From Glutamicibacter halophytocola (GTDB lineage Bacteria > Actinomycetota > Actinomycetes > Actinomycetales > Micrococcaceae): a stretch of 64,000 nucleotides of DNA. This document shows, in pieces, positions 52,914-61,316 of the stretch; the stretch's first letter is position 1, and each line of letters starts with the position of its first letter. The stretch covers positions 2,294,001-2,358,000 of the forward strand of contig NZ_CP012750.1 of NCBI RefSeq assembly GCF_001302565.1, read 5' to 3'. The notes below the pieces were generated by a model. The model was not told the origin of the DNA. It saw only the letters and a program-made list of their open reading frames with translations, and made no database searches. Both the position numbers and the translations under genes were made by a program.

Positions 52914-53572
52914 TATTCGGCTCCAGCAGGGTTGTAAATCACGATAATCCGGGATTCATTTGCCAGTGCTTGCAACAGGGGTTCCAGCTGGTTCGGCTCC
53001 ACCAAGAGTTCGAGATTGGTGCCTCGCCGGTTGACTAGTCCGCCTCCACTTTCGACACGCGCTGCGACCTCGACCATCGAGGAGAGCTTTTCCGGGACAC
53101 CGTATGCGCTTCCGCCTGACTCGCGTTTAGCGATCCATACGTCAACGAAGCTTCCCGGTCCGATGGATGAAGTTAGGTCCGCTGGCAGTTCGACATTGAT
53201 GGGTCGACGCGATCCAAGTTCGCTATGCGTCACCGAGGTTACCGGGATTAATTCCCCTGCGCTGATGAAGGTGTTGGCTCGCGCCAGCTCATCCATGCCT
53301 GATTCCGGGTGGAGGTATCGACCGGCCGTCTCGCCGAGCTGAACCTCTTGAGTTTTCATGTTCTCCGACGTGAGCTGCTCGCCGAGGGTGATGTTGGAGC
53401 GGGCCACATATACGGTGGTTGTTTCATGCATTTCCCCGACGAGGTACATGGTTCCGGCCACTGATGCGACAACGAGGACCGTGCCCAGTGCCAAGCGTGG
53501 ATCCTTCCATCCTGGACGCCTGATTCTCGCAGCTTTTGCCGCTTGTGCCCCTTGGACGCCTTGCTCACTCAT
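52913..53572 (-). CDS. CpaB-like protein with SAF domain
   Basis: A 219-residue protein with a basic cytoplasmic N-terminus, one transmembrane helix (about 28-46, LGTVLVVASVAGTMYLVGEM region) and an exported SAF domain (VYVARSNITLGEQLTSENMKTQEVQL), followed by a CpaB-like region with GPGSFVDVWIAKR. CpaB proteins work in Flp pilus assembly in the periplasm; the role in Gram-positives is unclear. The frame opens at GTG 53590, but GGAAGG is better spaced to ATG 53572. It is translationally coupled to the CpaE-like gene. Confidence 0.85.
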   Translation of the reverse strand: MSEQGVQGAQAAKAARIRRPGWKDPRLALGTVLVVASVAGTMYLVGEMHETTTVYVARSNITLGEQLTSENMKTQEVQLGETAGRYLHPESGMDELARANTFISAGELIPVTSVTHSELGSRRPINVELPADLTSSIGPGSFVDVWIAKRESGGSAYGVPEKLSSMVEVAARVESGGGLVNRRGTNLELLVEPNQLEPLLQALANESRIIVIYNPAGAE

Positions 53573-53664
53573 CGAGGCCCATCCTTCCACCGGGAATTGT
53601 GCTTATGGATGGTGAGCCTACGACAAGTTACTCCGGTAGAAAAGACCCGTTTACTAGGTGTGGA

Positions 53665-54225
53665 TTAATTTAGCGCCGTCGCGACGACCCAGCCAATGGA
53701 TCCCAGCGGAATCATCAGCTGCGCCGATGGCTCGCTGGAACGCACATACTCATCACGCTGGTGCGTTGAAATGACCAGAAAATCCTTGGCAGCCTGGCCC
53801 AAAGTTCCTTCCGCAATCGGTAGCCCATGAATTCCGTAGATTTGGCAGCGGGACCTGTCCCTCAGCATTCCGCGGATGACCGCCGAAAATCTAATTGCCC
53901 TACCTTGTGTACTGCTTGCAGCAGCCGGTCTAGTGGCGGCAGGCAAGGCAATGGATTCGACGGCTTGATATCGAATAACCCATTGGGACAGGTCTGTTTC
54001 CAGGCAAAAGTAATCTTCAGCGCAAGGACCCAGCCGCGCGCGGATCTCTGTATGGCCGGCCAGCTTGACTGAAAGTTCGCACCCGTGAAATCGCGACAAA
54101 CTTCCACTCAGTTCAGCAGTCGCCCGCTCAATCCGAGTATTCTCAGCGATTTCGTCTCGCAGTTGAGCGCGGCCTTGTTCAGCAAGTTGAGCCTCAAGAT
54201 CGTCAAAGAGTGAATCCCAGCGCAT
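53665..54225 (-). CDS. Hypothetical protein, 186 aa
   Basis: Not assigned to a named family. It begins MRWDSLFDDLEAQLAEQ, a helical segment that may be a coiled coil (about 1-45), then shows a run of predicted strands around GCELSVKLAGHTEIRARLGPCAEDYFCLETDLSQWVIRYQAVESIAL that resembles small beta-barrel (Sm/PRC-like) domains, and ends in more strands. It has no signal peptide or membrane helix. ATG 54225 is chosen because TACAGT lies exactly 6 bases upstream; the frame opens at 54258. Homologues with this N-terminus occur in many actinobacteria. It is divergent from the membrane LysM gene and upstream of the CpaB/CpaE pair. Confidence 0.75.
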   Translation of the reverse strand: MRWDSLFDDLEAQLAEQGRAQLRDEIAENTRIERATAELSGSLSRFHGCELSVKLAGHTEIRARLGPCAEDYFCLETDLSQWVIRYQAVESIALPAATRPAAASSTQGRAIRFSAVIRGMLRDRSRCQIYGIHGLPIAEGTLGQAAKDFLVISTHQRDEYVRSSEPSAQLMIPLGSIGWVVATALN

Positions 54226-54231
54226 GTGCCA

Positions 54232-54237
54232 ACTGTA
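54232..54237 (-). promoter_or_regulatory. -10 element, probable leaderless promoter of the 186-aa gene
   Basis: TACAGT on the minus strand ends 6 bases before ATG 54225, and no ribosome-binding site is present. Confidence 0.45.
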
Positions 54238-54270
54238 CGAGACAAATTCTTGTTCCAACAGGTCTTCACA

Positions 54271-54344
54271 AAAACACTTCTAAGTGTCATTATCTTTATC
54301 AAATAGCACCAAATACTATGAAACGATATCTAAGGAAGTGTTTT
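54271..54344. repeat. ACACTT/AAGTGT repeats around the membrane LysM promoter
   Basis: ACACTT-ct-AAGTGT at 54274-54287 is a perfect palindrome. A third copy, AAGTGT at 54336-54341, makes a 10-base inverted repeat with the first (AAAACACTTC at 54271-54280 and GAAGTGTTTT at 54335-54344). A candidate -10 TACTAT lies between them at 54314-54319. The layout suits an operator bracketing the promoter, possibly with DNA looping. Confidence 0.45.
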
Positions 54345-54349
54345 CGATA

Positions 54350-55069
54350 ATGAAGATGCGCACACAGATCACGCTCGTCCTCTTCTCGAGCGCGTGCTTC
54401 GTCGTCATTTATGTGGGAATAAGTTCAATCCTCGATTTTGCCTCCACGGCAAAGTCCGGCGTGGAACCGGCAGAGTACATCAAATTCTTGGCCAGCATTT
54501 CGGCCTTTTTCCTCGCTGCCTTGCTAGCCGTACGCGTAGCAGCAGCAAAGGCGCTAGCCTGGGCGGCACAGCATGAGCACCGACGGGTCCTCAGGTTTTT
54601 CCATTGGATTGCGCCGCGGTTCACCCGGCGGATCCTCAGCTCCATCGTTGGCACTTCGATTGCGCTCTCTGCCACCGTGGCCGCAAACGCCGGTGGAACA
54701 ATTCCGGAGGCTGGCCTTCAGAACGCATATACCGCTGACAGCGGGAGCTTGCCAGGGGCAACAGAGGCAACTCAGCAAACCGTCCCCAGCGCCCAATGGT
54801 TTCCCGAGCAGGTCTCCGTGCAGCTAGACCGGCTGGTCTCTTCAAGTGCCCAGCCGAAGCAGGAACCTCGAAGAACCACCACTGAGGTGGTCGTGGCCCA
54901 AGGCGAGAACTTATGGAGCATCTCCGCAACGCACCTCGGCGCGCAGGCGACGGCAGAGGAGATTTCCGTTTATTGGCCACAGATCTACCAAGCCAATCGC
55001 CAAGCCATTGGTCCGGATCCCAACCACTTGGAGGTCGGAACGGTTCTCGTCCTTCCCCCAGCCGAATAA
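54350..55069 (+). CDS. Membrane protein with C-terminal LysM domain
   Basis: A 239-residue protein with three hydrophobic segments (about 7-29, 46-73 and 100-120) and an extracytoplasmic tail ending in a LysM domain (VVAQGENLWSISATHLGAQATAEEISVYWPQIYQANRQAIGPDPNHLEVGTVLVLPP, about 180-237). This architecture (membrane segments plus one LysM) is common beside Rv3235-type genes in actinobacteria; function is unknown. ATG 54350 follows TAAGGAAG; the frame extends up to 54284 without a site. The Rv3235-like gene follows after 44 bp. Confidence 0.85.
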   Translation: MKMRTQITLVLFSSACFVVIYVGISSILDFASTAKSGVEPAEYIKFLASISAFFLAALLAVRVAAAKALAWAAQHEHRRVLRFFHWIAPRFTRRILSSIVGTSIALSATVAANAGGTIPEAGLQNAYTADSGSLPGATEATQQTVPSAQWFPEQVSVQLDRLVSSSAQPKQEPRRTTTEVVVAQGENLWSISATHLGAQATAEEISVYWPQIYQANRQAIGPDPNHLEVGTVLVLPPAE

Positions 55070-55113
55070 CTGGCACCACATCCCACGCATCACCTAGTCA
55101 AGGAGTCATCGTC

Positions 55114-55620
55114 ATGAGTACCATCACCATCAGCGCACGTTCCACGGCAGCTCTCCCTGTCCCCCGTTCCACGGAATGGACTTCCCGCGAATCATCCGGG
55201 CCTGGGGCACCCTGCGAAGCCCCAGCACACCTGCGAAGGGCGTTGGACCACATATTTCATCGTTCGGAGGTTTGCCGTTCAGAGCACCGGGCCATCGTGG
55301 AAATAACCCATTCCGTGGCGCGTGCAGTTTTCGAAATAGTTGCCGGGTACCGAAGCGTGAGCCAGCTGGCCTTTGTCATGGAACCAAGTTGCATCGCCAA
55401 GCTACAGCGCCGAGCTCTGCTGGAGACGGCGCAATATACCCTGGAACCTGTGCCCGGCACCGCGCACGGCCAAATACTCTCGTTGCATTTGGACCGCTGC
55501 CTGTCCGGCAGCTGGGAGTGCACCGCCATCCTCGGCTTTAAAAACCGCGTCCGTGCCGTGGCTCTCAAAATTGAGCCATGGCACGGACGCTGGCAAGTCA
55601 CCGACGTGGAACTAATCTAA
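55114..55620 (+). CDS. Rv3235 family protein
   Basis: A 168-residue protein of unknown function, with the C-terminal Rv3235-like region ([39 protein letters not shown]... [28 protein letters not shown]). The N-terminal 45 residues are low-complexity. AAGGAG lies 9 bases before ATG 55114. It is next to secA, as in many actinobacteria, and its stop overlaps the convergent secA stop by 4 bp. No membrane segment or signal peptide is seen. Confidence 0.88.
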   Translation: MSTITISARSTAALPVPRSTEWTSRESSGPGAPCEAPAHLRRALDHIFHRSEVCRSEHRAIVEITHSVARAVFEIVAGYRSVSQLAFVMEPSCIAKLQRRALLETAQYTLEPVPGTAHGQILSLHLDRCLSGSWECTAILGFKNRVRAVALKIEPWHGRWQVTDVELI

Positions 55621-58265
55621 TTCCGCTTGGCCTTCTTTTTCTTCTTCGTATTGGTTGCCTGTGCACGCGTGGTGCTGGCTTCACCATCTTCGTCCGGCCC
55701 GGTGAACTGGAGGTTCTTCGGCTTCGCGGATTCATCGATCACTGGAGCGTCAGCGGCAGCTGCCGAGCCCGATGGAATGTCCAGGTTGAACAGCGCGCCA
55801 ATGCTTTCTTCGCGGATGCCTTCCATCATGGTCTGGAACATCGTGAAGCCCTCGCGCTGGTATTCCACCAGCGGGTCACGCTGCGCCATGGCACGCAAGC
55901 CAATGCCTTCCTTGAGGTAGTCCATCTCATACAGGTGCTCTTGCCACTTGCGCCCGATCGTGGACAGTACAACGCGCCGTTCGAGATCACGCATGGTGGA
56001 TGAACCAACCAGCTTCTCGCGCTCCTCGTACTGGTACTTAGCATCAGAATGGATCTCGCGCTCCAGGAACTGCGCCGAAAGGTGGCCCACGCCGCCGGCT
56101 TCCTCTACAACTTCATCGAGCGTGATGCCAATCGGGTACAGCTGCTTGAGGTTGGTCCAAAGCTGCTTGAGCTCCCACTCGTCCGGGTTGCCTACCTGCG
56201 TCGCTTCCAAGACCATGGCCTTGACGACGTCCTCCAGGAAGTGTCCGACCTTCTCTTCCAGGTCGCCGCCTTCCAGGATGGCGCGGCGGTCCGCGTAGAT
56301 CGCTTCGCGCTGGCGGTTCATCACGTCATCGTATTTCAGCACGTTTTTGCGCTGTTCCGCGTTGACGCCTTCCACCTGGGCCTGGGCCGACTCGATGGCT
56401 CGGGAAACCATCTTGGACTCCAGCGCCACGTCTTCTGGCATCGAAGGATTGTTCATGATGCGCTCGGCCATGCCGGAATTAAAGCGGCGCATCAGGTCAT
56501 CGGTCATCGACAGGTAGAAGCGGGACTCGCCCGGGTCGCCCTGGCGGCCAGCACGACCACGCAGCTGGTTATCGATTCGGCGTGATTCGTGACGCTCGGT
56601 GCCAAGGACATACAGGCCGCCAAGCTCGGCGACCTCCTTGGCTTCCTTGGCTACGGTTTCCTTGGCCTTGGCAAAGACTTCGTCCCAGACCTTGTTGTAC
56701 TCTTCCGGGTTGTTCTCCGCGTTCAGACCGCGGCGCTCCATCTCGGCCACTGCCAGGAATTCTGCGTTGCCACCGAGCATGATGTCAGTACCGCGACCAG
56801 CCATGTTGGTCGAAACGGTCACGCCGTTCTTCCGGCCGGCCATGGCGACAACGGCAGCTTCGCGGGCGTGCTGCTTGGCGTTCAGCACTTCGTGGCGGAT
56901 GCCCTTCTTCGAGAGCAGCCGCGAGAGGTATTCGCTCTTCTCCACGCTGGTGGTACCCACCAGGATGGGCTGGCCGGTAGCGTGGCGTTCAGCGATGTCT
57001 TCGACGACCGCGTTGAACTTTGCGACTTCGTTCTTGTAGATGTAGTCGGACTGGTCCTTGCGAATTGCCGGCTTGTTCGTCGGGATTTCCACAACGCCCA
57101 ATTTGTAGGTGCCCATGAACTCGGCAGCCTCAGTCTGCGCGGTACCGGTCATGCCAGAGATCTTCTCGTACATGCGGAAGTAGTTCTGCAAGGTGATCGT
57201 GGCCAACGTCTGGTTTTCGGCCTTGATGGTCACGCTTTCCTTGGCTTCAATAGCCTGGTGCATGCCTTCGGAGTAGCGGCGTCCCTGCAGGGCACGGCCG
57301 GTGTGCTCATCAACGATCATGACTTCGCCGTTGACTACAACGTAGTCCTTGTCCTTCTTGAACAGTTCCTTGGCCTTGATGGCATTATTCAGGAAACCGA
57401 TCAGTGGGGTGTTATTGGCTTCGTAGAGGTTATCGATGCCCAGGTAATCCTCGACCTTTTCGATACCGGCTTCGAGCACGCCAATTGTGCGCTTCTTTTC
57501 GTCGACCTCATAGTCGTCCTCGCGCTTGAGGCGGGAGACAATCTTGGAGAATTCGGTGTACCAGCGATTGACATCGCCGGAGGCCTGGCCCGAGATAATC
57601 AACGGAGTACGGGCTTCATCGATCAGAATCGAGTCGACCTCATCGACAATGACGAAGTTGTGGCCGCGCTGGACCAGTTCATCCTTGCTCCACGCCATAT
57701 TGTCGCGCAGGTAGTCGAAACCGAACTCGTTGTTCGTGCCATAAGTAATATCATCTTCGTACTGCTTGCGGCGCTCATCCGGCTTCATATTTGCCAGGAT
57801 GCAACCGCAGCTCAGGCCCAGGAAACGGAACACTCGGCCCATCAGGTCGGACTGGTACTGGGCCAGGAAGTCGTTGGTGGTAACCACGTGCACGCCCTTG
57901 CCGGTGAGGGCGTTGAGGTAGGCCGGTGCGGTGGCAACCAGGGTCTTACCTTCACCGGTGCGCATTTCAGCGATGTTGCCCAGATGCAACGCTGCGCCAC
58001 CCATGAGCTGGACGTCGAAGTGGCGCATGCCCAAAACGCGGTCGGAAGCCTCGCGGACCACGGCAAACGCTTCGGGGAGCAGATCATCGAGAGTCTCGCC
58101 GTTAGCCAAACGTTCGCGGAACTTGTCGGTTTCGCCCTTGAGCTCTTCGTCTGAAAGTTCGCGAATTTCGACTTCCAACGTATTGATCGTGTCGGCGTAC
58201 TTACGAAGAGTTTTTAGAGTCTTCTTGTCGCCGGTACGCAAAATACGTTCTAGCAATGATGCCAC
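55617..58265 (-). CDS. secA: Preprotein translocase ATPase SecA
   Basis: The motor of the Sec pathway, 882 residues. It has the Walker A segment [14 protein letters not shown] at about 101-114, Walker [21 protein letters not shown], and the second helicase domain with [13 protein letters not shown] and [17 protein letters not shown]. The C-terminus ends in a Lys-rich tail and has no Cys-x-Cys zinc-binding peptide. The start is GTG 58265 behind GGGAG. This is the housekeeping SecA1-type gene by context (hpf, comF, mtrB, lpqB). Confidence 0.98.
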   Translation of the reverse strand: MASLLERILRTGDKKTLKTLRKYADTINTLEVEIRELSDEELKGETDKFRERLANGETLDDLLPEAFAVVREASDRVLGMRHFDVQLMGGAALHLGNIAEMRTGEGKTLVATAPAYLNALTGKGVHVVTTNDFLAQYQSDLMGRVFRFLGLSCGCILANMKPDERRKQYEDDITYGTNNEFGFDYLRDNMAWSKDELVQRGHNFVIVDEVDSILIDEARTPLIISGQASGDVNRWYTEFSKIVSRLKREDDYEVDEKKRTIGVLEAGIEKVEDYLGIDNLYEANNTPLIGFLNNAIKAKELFKKDKDYVVVNGEVMIVDEHTGRALQGRRYSEGMHQAIEAKESVTIKAENQTLATITLQNYFRMYEKISGMTGTAQTEAAEFMGTYKLGVVEIPTNKPAIRKDQSDYIYKNEVAKFNAVVEDIAERHATGQPILVGTTSVEKSEYLSRLLSKKGIRHEVLNAKQHAREAAVVAMAGRKNGVTVSTNMAGRGTDIMLGGNAEFLAVAEMERRGLNAENNPEEYNKVWDEVFAKAKETVAKEAKEVAELGGLYVLGTERHESRRIDNQLRGRAGRQGDPGESRFYLSMTDDLMRRFNSGMAERIMNNPSMPEDVALESKMVSRAIESAQAQVEGVNAEQRKNVLKYDDVMNRQREAIYADRRAILEGGDLEEKVGHFLEDVVKAMVLEATQVGNPDEWELKQLWTNLKQLYPIGITLDEVVEEAGGVGHLSAQFLEREIHSDAKYQYEEREKLVGSSTMRDLERRVVLSTIGRKWQEHLYEMDYLKEGIGLRAMAQRDPLVEYQREGFTMFQTMMEGIREESIGALFNLDIPSGSAAAADAPVIDESAKPKNLQFTGPDEDGEASTTRAQATNTKKKKKAKRN

Positions 58266-58398
58266 GTGGTAGCTCCCAATATCTCAAGCACAGTATTTTC
58301 TGGCGTCTTTAGTCTACGTGAGGAATTCTGCGCATCTGGCAAATCCTCGCCGTTGAGTACTGCTCTTCTAGCGAACAACAATTTGATGGACAGCCTGT

Positions 58399-59571
58399 TC
58401 ACAGCCCAACTTGCACTGCATCAAGCCCCAGCCAGCCGGCCATGCGTTCCAACTCGGCAAGCAGTGGCGGGTGGGCTTCAGTTTCCCAGCCACGTTCAAA
58501 ATGCACACTTTTGGCGTGCAGCACCCCTCGGGCCCGATCCGCTTTCAAATCCACACGACCCACAAATTCATCGCCGTAGAGGACTGGAAAGACATAATAA
58601 CCGTAGCGCCGCTTGTGCTCAGGGACATAAATTTCAATCCGATACTCGAAGTTGAAGAAGCGTTCCAAGCGTCGTCGATTAAAAACCATGGAATCAAACG
58701 GCGATAGCAGCCGCAGGTCAGGTTCGATCTTGCGCGGAATCTTGGTTCCCAGCACCATGTAACAAGGTTCGGCTAGTCCAGATACCTGCACCTGTTCAAT
58801 TCTCCCGGCCGCTGCCTGATGCGCAAGCGCCGATTTGACGTCTCTAATGGGCAAGCGGAAATATTCAGCGACGCAGTGTGCTGTTGCAATTCCTTGAGCC
58901 GCCAGCGAGCGGTCGATCAATCGTTCAAGCGCTGCTTGGCGATGCAGTCCGTCGATCTCCAGAGGCTTTCCAAGAACGTCGTGGGCCAGTGCATACCGGC
59001 GTTCGAATTGCGAGTTCCTGCCGAGCGTGAGGATCTTGGCCCGTGCGAAGAGTGATTCCGTGACGTATTTGGTGTCGTTCCAGTTCCAGCCCCAATGCTC
59101 CTTGGAGGAGGCCGGCGCAACGTCCAATGCCGAGCTAATTTCTCGGGCGCTGGACCCGGGATTTGCCGCAAGGTAGTCCATTACCCGATGGGATAAATCC
59201 TGCTGTTCATCGGTGAACCCATCGGACTTGTCAATCCACGTGCGTCGTTGCCACAGGCGCAGATCCGGGACGAGTTCAGAACTCACCACCGAAGCCTCAT
59301 GAGCCCAATATTCGGTCAAGGGGCCTCCGGGAGTCGATAGGACTTTGTCCAGGCTGCCGATGTCGTAGGCTCCCAGCCTTGCGAAGACCGGCATGTAATG
59401 CGCTCGGCGTACCACGTTGACTGAGTCTATTTGCAGTTGCGAGATCGCTTGGACGGTGCTGACCATTTTCCGGGCAGTAACTGCTTGTCCAGTTCTGCTT
59501 CGAGACAGGCCTTGGGCGGCCAACGCGATTCGCCGGGCCTGCTTTTGGCTCACGACGCGCTGACCGCCCAA
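58399..59571 (-). CDS. Winged-helix DNA glycosylase of the YcaQ/AlkX type
   Basis: A 390-residue protein of the HTH_42/YcaQ family. These enzymes excise bases involved in DNA interstrand crosslinks or bulky alkylation. The QxD catalytic-type motif appears as QIDSVN at residue 47, as in AlkX/YcaQ rather than the QxQ of AlkZ. Three winged-helix units and the conserved LLSPFDSMVFNRRRLERFFNFEYRIEIYVPEHKRRYGYYVFPVLYGDEFVGRVDLKADR tail follow. The start is uncertain: TTG 59571 opens the frame, and GTG 59553 (VSQKQARR) is as likely. It shows no damage box. It is 20 bp from hpf. Confidence 0.88.
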   Translation of the reverse strand: MGGQRVVSQKQARRIALAAQGLSRSRTGQAVTARKMVSTVQAISQLQIDSVNVVRRAHYMPVFARLGAYDIGSLDKVLSTPGGPLTEYWAHEASVVSSELVPDLRLWQRRTWIDKSDGFTDEQQDLSHRVMDYLAANPGSSAREISSALDVAPASSKEHWGWNWNDTKYVTESLFARAKILTLGRNSQFERRYALAHDVLGKPLEIDGLHRQAALERLIDRSLAAQGIATAHCVAEYFRLPIRDVKSALAHQAAAGRIEQVQVSGLAEPCYMVLGTKIPRKIEPDLRLLSPFDSMVFNRRRLERFFNFEYRIEIYVPEHKRRYGYYVFPVLYGDEFVGRVDLKADRARGVLHAKSVHFERGWETEAHPPLLAELERMAGWLGLDAVQVGL

Positions 59572-59591
59572 TGTGGATTGTGCGCTGATGC

Positions 59592-60290
59592 TTAACCCTC
59601 GGTAACTAGTGACTTGTCGCGGTACCCGCGAGTTTCAGTTGTCGATTCTTCATTTGAACTCAGCGATGGGTCCAATGAGATGACACCGTACTGGTATTGA
59701 GTGCGGCCGTATACAACCGCGTGCTCGCCCGTGGCTTCATCGATGAACAGGTAGAACGGATGCCCGACCAGCTCCATTCGATCCACTGCATCGTCAACGC
59801 TCATCACTTCAGCTGGGAAGGACTTGCGGCGAATGACCACTGGCGAATATTCGGCCACTTCTTCGGCCTGAACGGCCTCTGCCGCCTTTTGGGCTTCGAG
59901 TGTCGATTCCACCAGGGACTTCTCGCTTGAGACGGTTGGCAGGGCGCTAGTTGCCTCATGCACCGCGACCGGAGTGTGGTTGCCGCGGTGGACCTTGCGC
60001 TTGTCGCGAGCCTTGCGCAGTCGTTCCAGAAGTTTTGCGAAGGCGATGTCGAAGGCCGCAAACTTGTCTGCTCCACGAGCTTCGGCTCGAATTGCTGGTC
60101 CGCGGCTAACAACGGTCAATTCAACGGACAGCGCCGTGCTCTGGTCACGGGCATGTGATTCTTTGAGGACCTTGACGTCGATGCGTTGAACCTTGGTGGC
60201 CAGCTGGTCGACCTTGGTTATTTTTTCATCCACGTACTCACGGAAACGATCCGAAATGGTGATATTGCGTCCGCTGTAGTTCAGCTCCAT
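59592..60290 (-). CDS. hpf: Ribosome hibernation promoting factor, long form
   Basis: Dimerises 70S ribosomes into inactive 100S particles in stationary phase. The 232-residue protein has the N-terminal ribosome-binding domain (MELNYSGRNITISDRFREYVDEKITKVDQLA..., about 1-100), a linker, and the C-terminal dimerisation domain VIRRKSFPAEVMSVDDAVDRMELVGHPFYLFIDEATGEHAVVYGRTQYQYGVI. GGAGG 5 bases before ATG 60290 sets the start; the frame opens at 60395. A 168-bp gap separates it from comF and probably holds its promoter. Confidence 0.95.
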   Translation of the reverse strand: MELNYSGRNITISDRFREYVDEKITKVDQLATKVQRIDVKVLKESHARDQSTALSVELTVVSRGPAIRAEARGADKFAAFDIAFAKLLERLRKARDKRKVHRGNHTPVAVHEATSALPTVSSEKSLVESTLEAQKAAEAVQAEEVAEYSPVVIRRKSFPAEVMSVDDAVDRMELVGHPFYLFIDEATGEHAVVYGRTQYQYGVISLDPSLSSNEESTTETRGYRDKSLVTEG

Positions 60291-60458
60291 GGTGTCCTCC
60301 AATAGAGAGTCGGGTGACACAACAGTCCGAAAATTCCATCCTTTCGGACTGAAGATGGGCTTTTCGCTGCATCTGTGATGCAACCCATACTTCACCTTAG
60401 GCCACCACAGCGAAGATTCAAGTCTCTAAGCGTAGTTTTCCTATCGCGTTCAGCGTAA

Positions 60459-61247
60459 TCACTGTTCAGGCTCATGATTAGGGGGCTTGGTCAAGGCCAA
60501 TACAATGCCTAAAGTGACGCTGTAACCCGCTTTATGACAGGCCATTGCAGCATGCCTCAGGGTCGCCCCGGTGGTGAGGACATCGTCAACCAATATGACG
60601 GGGCGTCCAGGAGCATCGGCGCGCTCGGCGATGAAATGTTCTTGCCCGCCGCGTCGGGCTGACCCGCTCTTGAGTTTCTGAGCGCCCGCAAGAACCGAGC
60701 GTGCACGGTAGTGAAGCAGGGGCCTGATGACCAGTTCGCTGGGGTACAGCCCCCTGGCCATGCCATGCTCCAGCATCGAAGCCACCGGTGAATACCCACG
60801 CTTGCCCACGGCCTTGAGCGAACTGGGAACGGCAACAATATAGGTGGCCACCGTCCCCGGCTGCGGAATACAGCTGGAATTGATCGCTGCGGCCAGGTAC
60901 GGGGCAAAGACGGCGGCAAGAAAGTAGCGCTGCTTGTTCTTGAATGCCAGCATGGCACGGGCCAATTCCCTGCCATAGATACCGCAAGAACTAACCGGCA
61001 GCTGCTGGGCTATCAGCGGCAATTCGACGTAGTGGTGATGTCCATCTGGCAGCGGCGGGAGGAAAAGCTGATGCTGGATCTCGGTTCGGCATTCGGGACA
61101 GAGCCGAAAGTCAGCTCTGGAGCACACTGCGCAGCTTGTCGGCACCAGAAAATTGGCCAGCTCCCGAAGGCCGAAACTCATCCACCTCACCGAACGCCGC
61201 TGGCTAAGGGTGTCCAAGGCGCGCAACCAAGCTGTCGGTATTTCCAT
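60459..61247 (-). CDS. ComF family phosphoribosyltransferase-like protein
   Basis: A 262-residue protein with an N-terminal zinc-binding Cys cluster (CAVC and CPEC, about 39-53) and a phosphoribosyltransferase fold ending in the PRPP-binding VILVDDVLTTGATLRHAAMACHKAGYSV. The AVPSSLKAVGKRGYSPVASML segment is typical of the ComF family. Family members occur in competence and salvage contexts; the substrate is unknown. A GGAAAG site lies directly before the ATG. It is between hpf and lpqB. Confidence 0.9.
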   Translation of the reverse strand: MEIPTAWLRALDTLSQRRSVRWMSFGLRELANFLVPTSCAVCSRADFRLCPECRTEIQHQLFLPPLPDGHHHYVELPLIAQQLPVSSCGIYGRELARAMLAFKNKQRYFLAAVFAPYLAAAINSSCIPQPGTVATYIVAVPSSLKAVGKRGYSPVASMLEHGMARGLYPSELVIRPLLHYRARSVLAGAQKLKSGSARRGGQEHFIAERADAPGRPVILVDDVLTTGATLRHAAMACHKAGYSVTLGIVLALTKPPNHEPEQ

Positions 61248-61316
61248 CTTTCCAGGATGGCTTTCAAGATCGTGGCTGCGGCCAAGCGGCCGACCGGATG
61301 TGGAAAGTGCGGGGAT

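Noticed and set aside
56589..58154. 521-codon open frame on the plus strand inside secA
   Set aside because: It is antisense to the unmistakable secA reading frame. Long antisense frames are expected in GC-rich genes, and it has no ribosome-binding site and no known motif.
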